From CAYRQP01 sp964426545 (GTDB lineage: Bacteria > Fermentibacterota > Fermentibacteria > Fermentibacterales > JCC-6), in the NCBI GenBank assembly GCA_964426545.1, contig CAYRQP010000001.1:62001-126000 (forward strand): DNA of 64,000 bases, in the 5' to 3' direction. Below the pieces are notes generated by a model. It was not told the DNA's origin and ran no database searches. It saw nothing but the letters and a program-made list of their open reading frames with translations. Shown here piece by piece: positions 60,329-64,000 of this stretch. The position numbers and the translations under genes were made by a program. Position 1 is the first letter of the stretch. The number at the start of each line of letters is the position of its first letter.

Positions 60329-62217
60329 CGTAACACAAACTCCGTTATCCAATAATTTCTGAGCACTTTCTTAACATACATCCTTGTCTCTCTGTATGTC
60401 ACCTGTTCTATCCACAGTTCCGGGTCATCCGGATTCCACCCGTGCATGTCGATCCAGCGATCAGAATTACCGGGTCCTGCATTGTAAGCTGCAAGATAAA
60501 GAGACTCATCACCGTCATACTGTCTCAGTTGTCTATTTATATACAGTGCCGCATACGGAATGGAAAGAGACGGGTCGTGAAGTTCATCGAGAGTTAACTG
60601 GGGAAGATTCCACCAGCGTGCAATGTCATAAGCGGTTCCGGGCATGAGTTGGATAATTCCCCTTGCTCCGGCAGTCGAAATTACATTCCTGTTGAACCAA
60701 CTTTCGTTCCGCATGATACCGTTGAGCATACAGAAACTGATCTCGAGCGAATCAGATGCTGCTTCAGCGATATCCAGCACAGGTGCAGGGAAATAATAGA
60801 CCAGCAGTGAGTCAGGCAGAATACCTGAATTCGAATTTCTAAGGTCACTATCCATTTCTCTCAATCTCGAAATGCAGTCTCCATATCTTCCCATAAGTGC
60901 AAGTACTGGAGCCGCTTTGGAGGGAGATATGCTGTCACGCAGCATTTCAAGTGCCTGAGTCCCGTATCCCTGTTCCACCAGTGATATTGTATTTGCTGCA
61001 GCCGGGTACTCCAGCGGATCGATGATGGGGATTCTTAAATCGACACTATGTAATAGGCCAAGCCTTTGACTTGCCAATATGCCGTAGAACTCCCAGCGTC
61101 TTTCATCTGCCAGTTCTGTAAGCAGTTCCTGCGCCAATTCGGTATCTCCGCTCTCCGATGCAAGGCGGGCTCTCCAGAATTTCATTTCATCGTACCAGAA
61201 TCCACTGCCCCACAGTGCGCATCCTGCACTCCACAGCGAATCCGCAAGGGCGTAATTGTCGTCCATGTAGGCGCAGAATCCGCCGCGCCAGTGACAGCGC
61301 TCATCACCCGCATAAGAACCAGAACAGTTCAGCGAATGCAAATATGCTTCAGATGCAGCCCGCCACTCATGTTCGTTGTCATAGTATTTTCCGACCTGAT
61401 AGGCAAGTTTCCTCGCTTCCGGGTGGTCGGGATATTCCCGAGCGAAAGCATAATACACCCCATACTTTGCTGATGCATACGCGCCTGAATTCCTCAAGAC
61501 AAAACACATGAACAATCTGCTCCGAGCTTCGAGAGAGCGCGGTGCGCCGGCTGAAGAAACACTATCGCACAGGGATACCAGAGCGGAGTATTCTCCACTT
61601 CTCAGCAGAATTGCCATTTGGAGACCTGCCTTAATGACCGGGCTGCCTTCCCGCACAGCAAAAACAACACCCTCTGTATCTGTACTCTCTATGAGAGAAT
61701 CAGCAGCGTCCCAGTCAGGCGGCAGGTATATGATTTGCTCCTGCGGATTGTTACCGTTTTGATTTTCACATCCGTTAGAATAAGCAGATTCTATTCTCGC
61801 ATTTATCCACTGTGAAAGGAGCGCGTCTTCTTCGGGTACGAAGTCCAGTGCTTCCTCATATCTTCCGTCGAGACTCAGGAGTGAAACTTTCCAGCCGTGA
61901 AGTGAGTCTTGTCCTGCTCTCTCGAGACTGTCCAGAATTGCAATACACTCATCCTCCATGGCACGAATGGAATAGAGTCCGCATAATCTGAAGAGTACCG
62001 ATGCATCTGAAATTTCGTCGCGTCCCAGCATAGAAAGAAGAGAATCGGATGCATTCCGGAAACTGCCAAAGAGTATCAATGAGTCCACTTCCATGAAACT
62101 ACTCACTTCTACATTTACAGATGAAGGGTAAATCGTATACTCCCTGACGGGTGAACAGGATATCAGGAACGATACAGACAAGGCAGATACAGTAATCAAT
62201 TTAACAATTTTGCTCAT
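60325..62217 (-). CDS. Lipoprotein lytic transglycosylase (SLT)
   Basis: About 630 residues from the ATG at 62217, which overlaps the upstream stop by 4 nt. The signal peptide has lipobox FLISC. An alpha-helical superhelix (about 30-480) is followed by the SLT domain with catalytic Glu in RNESWFNRNVIS, then GARGIIQLMPGTA and AAYNAGPGNSDRW. This is the soluble lytic transglycosylase Slt70-type layout, with U- and L-like helical parts, that cuts peptidoglycan to give 1,6-anhydro ends. It is a close paralog of the next gene upstream, matching segment by segment (DERCHWRGGFCAYM and DTRAYWRGGFCLYM). Its order in the operon suggests paired roles in wall remodelling. Confidence 0.9.
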   Translation of the reverse strand: MSKIVKLITVSALSVSFLISCSPVREYTIYPSSVNVEVSSFMEVDSLILFGSFRNASDSLLSMLGRDEISDASVLFRLCGLYSIRAMEDECIAILDSLERAGQDSLHGWKVSLLSLDGRYEEALDFVPEEDALLSQWINARIESAYSNGCENQNGNNPQEQIIYLPPDWDAADSLIESTDTEGVVFAVREGSPVIKAGLQMAILLRSGEYSALVSLCDSVSSAGAPRSLEARSRLFMCFVLRNSGAYASAKYGVYYAFAREYPDHPEARKLAYQVGKYYDNEHEWRAASEAYLHSLNCSGSYAGDERCHWRGGFCAYMDDNYALADSLWSAGCALWGSGFWYDEMKFWRARLASESGDTELAQELLTELADERRWEFYGILASQRLGLLHSVDLRIPIIDPLEYPAAANTISLVEQGYGTQALEMLRDSISPSKAAPVLALMGRYGDCISRLREMDSDLRNSNSGILPDSLLVYYFPAPVLDIAEAASDSLEISFCMLNGIMRNESWFNRNVISTAGARGIIQLMPGTAYDIARWWNLPQLTLDELHDPSLSIPYAALYINRQLRQYDGDESLYLAAYNAGPGNSDRWIDMHGWNPDDPELWIEQVTYRETRMYVKKVLRNYWITEFVLR

Positions 62218-64000
62218 CGATGCACCAAATCGTAAATCCAACGATTAGCCAGGATGTGTTTGATATAGCCCCGTGTCTCGACAAATGTGATTTTTTCGAT
62301 GAAAAGTTCCGGGTCAGCGGGATCGTATCCGTAGGTATCATACCAGATGACGGCATTCCCGGGGCCGGCATTGTATGCGGCAAGAGCGATTATGGGATTG
62401 TTGTCAAAACGCAGATACTGCCGGTTAAGGTAGTAAGCTCCGAAGAGAACGGAATTCTCAGGAATATAAAAGTCGTTTTCCGTCAGCGGTGCAAGCCCAT
62501 ACCATCGCGCTATATCCCCTGCGGTTCCGGGCATAAGCTGAATCAATCCGCGGGCTCCGACAGGTGACCCTGCCCACCTGTTGAAATAGCTTTCCTGTTT
62601 CATCAGTCCTGTCAGGAGTTCGGCATCGAATGCCATTCCTTCAGAAACATCTTCAGCCAAAGCCCGATATGGTGAAGGAAAATAGAAACAGAGCAGCGAA
62701 TCATGTAGGATACCTTCTCCATTTGCCCGCATTTCATTGTCGTGACGCCGCAGAAGTGTCAATGTGCTCCCGTGCTCACCCATCATGGACAAGACAGATG
62801 CTCTTGTGCCGATATCACCGGTCTTCGCATCCAGCAGCATAGAGCGTGCCAGCGTACCGTATCCATTCATCATCATATCGACTGCGGTATCGGTGATGTA
62901 ATCTGCCCGCAGCACAATATCGGGATATTCGACACTGATATACTGTCTGCCAAGGCGACGGGCTGCAAGCAGACCGTAGAACTCCCACGCGTGTTCTTCT
63001 GCACACCGTTCGAGCAGTTCAATTGAGAGAGCGGAATTCCCGCATTTTGCTGCATACCTTGCTCTCCAGTAGAGCATTTCATCGCTCCATGCGGAATGGG
63101 GATAAAGTTCTACACCTTCCTGCCAGAGCGAATCACCCACACTCCCCCTGCCGCACATATACAGGCAGAATCCACCACGCCAGTAGGCTCGGGTATCTGT
63201 ATTTCCGGAGCGGATGGACGCAAGATATGCATTGGCGGCTGTATTCCAGTTTTTTTCACTGTCAAAATATCGCGCAGCAAGAAATCCTGCTTCCCCTGCC
63301 ACCGGATGGTTGGGCCAGTCAGTCGAAAACTCCAGGTATGCCGAATAGTATTCCTGTGGTGGTCTGCTCATTGCTCTCAATGCACGGGCTCGAAACAGTG
63401 CCACCCTTGCACGAAGAGAATCGGGAGCATCTTCCTGAATGGAGTCACATAATTCAAGCAAATTCTGATATCGATATCCGGAGTAATGCCGGTTCATCTC
63501 GACACCAAACCTGAATACCATATTATCGGAAATCGCAGCAATACTTTCTGCCTGCAGATAATAGCCGCCGTCTATCATGGCATCAGTTATCATCCAGCTT
63601 TCAGAATACTTCCCGGGATATCTGATTATCAATTCAGATGCCGCTGCGCCTGAGGAGCCGTCCTCAGTCAGCATATCAATCCACCATGCTTCATCTCTCG
63701 AACACAGGTACTGTGCTCTCGATGTCAGGAGACAATTCAGTTCTTCGGATGGAAAGATGTTGCTCAAAGACTCAGCAGAATTGTCCCACCATTGAGAAGC
63801 ACTTTCGACTGTAAGTTCGAGTTCTTCGAGGATTTCATACCTGAGCAAAGGAATCAGTTGGGCATCACGAACTGCCAGACCGACCTGAATAGGTGTTAGC
63901 GATCCGTCCGGGGCAAGGATCACTCTGACAGTTCTCTCCGCTATTCCACCGGGAACCGGCAGAATACCAGGAGTGTATTCGATGTTATTCCGCCCTGCTA
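62214..64000 (-). CDS. Lytic transglycosylase, 5' end outside window
   Basis: Open reading frame from 62214 through the window end; the true start lies beyond 64000. A start at the GTG at 63923 is possible but leaves PVPGGIAERTV unexplained upstream. The visible part has the helical superhelix and the SLT catalytic domain: KQESYFNRWAGSPVGARG with the catalytic Glu, LIQLMPGTAGDIARWYG and AAYNAGPGNAVIW. It is paralogous to the 60325 gene and is translationally coupled with it. No lipobox can be seen because the N-terminus is missing. Confidence 0.9.
   Translation of the reverse strand, partial: AGRNNIEYTPGILPVPGGIAERTVRVILAPDGSLTPIQVGLAVRDAQLIPLLRYEILEELELTVESASQWWDNSAESLSNIFPSEELNCLLTSRAQYLCSRDEAWWIDMLTEDGSSGAAASELIIRYPGKYSESWMITDAMIDGGYYLQAESIAAISDNMVFRFGVEMNRHYSGYRYQNLLELCDSIQEDAPDSLRARVALFRARALRAMSRPPQEYYSAYLEFSTDWPNHPVAGEAGFLAARYFDSEKNWNTAANAYLASIRSGNTDTRAYWRGGFCLYMCGRGSVGDSLWQEGVELYPHSAWSDEMLYWRARYAAKCGNSALSIELLERCAEEHAWEFYGLLAARRLGRQYISVEYPDIVLRADYITDTAVDMMMNGYGTLARSMLLDAKTGDIGTRASVLSMMGEHGSTLTLLRRHDNEMRANGEGILHDSLLCFYFPSPYRALAEDVSEGMAFDAELLTGLMKQESYFNRWAGSPVGARGLIQLMPGTAGDIARWYGLAPLTENDFYIPENSVLFGAYYLNRQYLRFDNNPIIALAAYNAGPGNAVIWYDTYGYDPADPELFIEKITFVETRGYIKHILANRWIYDLVHR

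Noticed and set aside
1..64000. CRISPR array, prophage or transposase.
   Set aside because: No regularly spaced short repeats, phage structural genes or transposase motifs were seen on either strand.

Overview
The window reads as one chromosomal scaffold of an uncultured diderm (Gram-negative) bacterium using the standard bacterial code. The diderm call rests on lipid A genes (lpxA, lpxD, a fused lpxC-fabZ), BamA, an OmpH/Skp chaperone, LolC/E-LolD and many lipoproteins. The LpxC-FabZ fusion, FlgD-like and VCBS-like surface modules and pseudopilin-rich content resemble members of the FCB group and related candidate phyla such as Fermentibacterota or Cloacimonadota. This placement is an inference and is not proven by any marker here. 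Almost all genes are on the minus strand in tightly overlapping operons (many ATGA overlaps, several TTG starts after strong Shine-Dalgarno sites). A 100-N assembly gap lies at 52860-52959.

Layout. 1-159: 3' end of serC. 236-6415 (minus): ligA, a GH57 glucanotransferase and a lipoprotein with a degenerate M1-peptidase-like fold. 6533-7225 (plus): a membrane protein. 7235-23790 (minus): a long envelope and translation block made of an envelope beta-barrel candidate, an anti-sigma factor, an ECF sigma factor, a DUF5683-like protein, lpxA, lpxC/fabZ, lpxD, ompH, bamA, clpC, lolD, lolC/E, lysS and prfB with its programmed +1 frameshift. 23892-27353 (plus): a CPA2 antiporter, a PTS-EIIA/PII-like fusion and a divergent SHMT-family enzyme. 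27538-39066 (minus): a repeat lipoprotein and a seven-gene pseudopilin/PilX-like cluster that includes a 1310-residue prepilin-like protein. 39337-46631: a broken DUF4160 gene with DUF2442, a HydE-like radical SAM enzyme, aroE, a second radical SAM enzyme, and a surface-polysaccharide-like group (CAP protein, DUF354-like protein, flippase-like membrane protein, methyltransferase). 46687-49074: a possible structured RNA, the major pilin with its terminator, and a CsgG/TPR lipoprotein. 49195-54177: dinG-like helicase, recJ, tandem copies of the rnpB tail with the gap, rnpB, and a zinc-ribbon coiled-coil protein. 54302-54859: three tRNA genes and several palindromes. 54861-64000 (minus): a receiver/GGDEF/HEAT protein, two CNNM/CorC proteins, an NHL protein and two tandem lytic transglycosylases, the last running off the window.

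How the parts fit. The lpx-bam-skp-lol block supplies outer membrane biogenesis, and an ECF sigma/anti-sigma pair sits directly downstream of it. The pseudopilin cluster, the major pilin and the lytic transglycosylases suggest a type IV pilus or type II secretion-like surface machine whose motor genes lie elsewhere.

The most unusual observations are: the giant pseudopilin and its cluster; 102-bp tandem repeats carrying the 3' end of RNase P RNA; a tRNA-Leu followed by an inverted copy of its T-arm and a direct copy of its 3' end; a dispersed GGGGACA palindromic repeat at convergent gene ends; and a possible structured RNA at 46687-46806.
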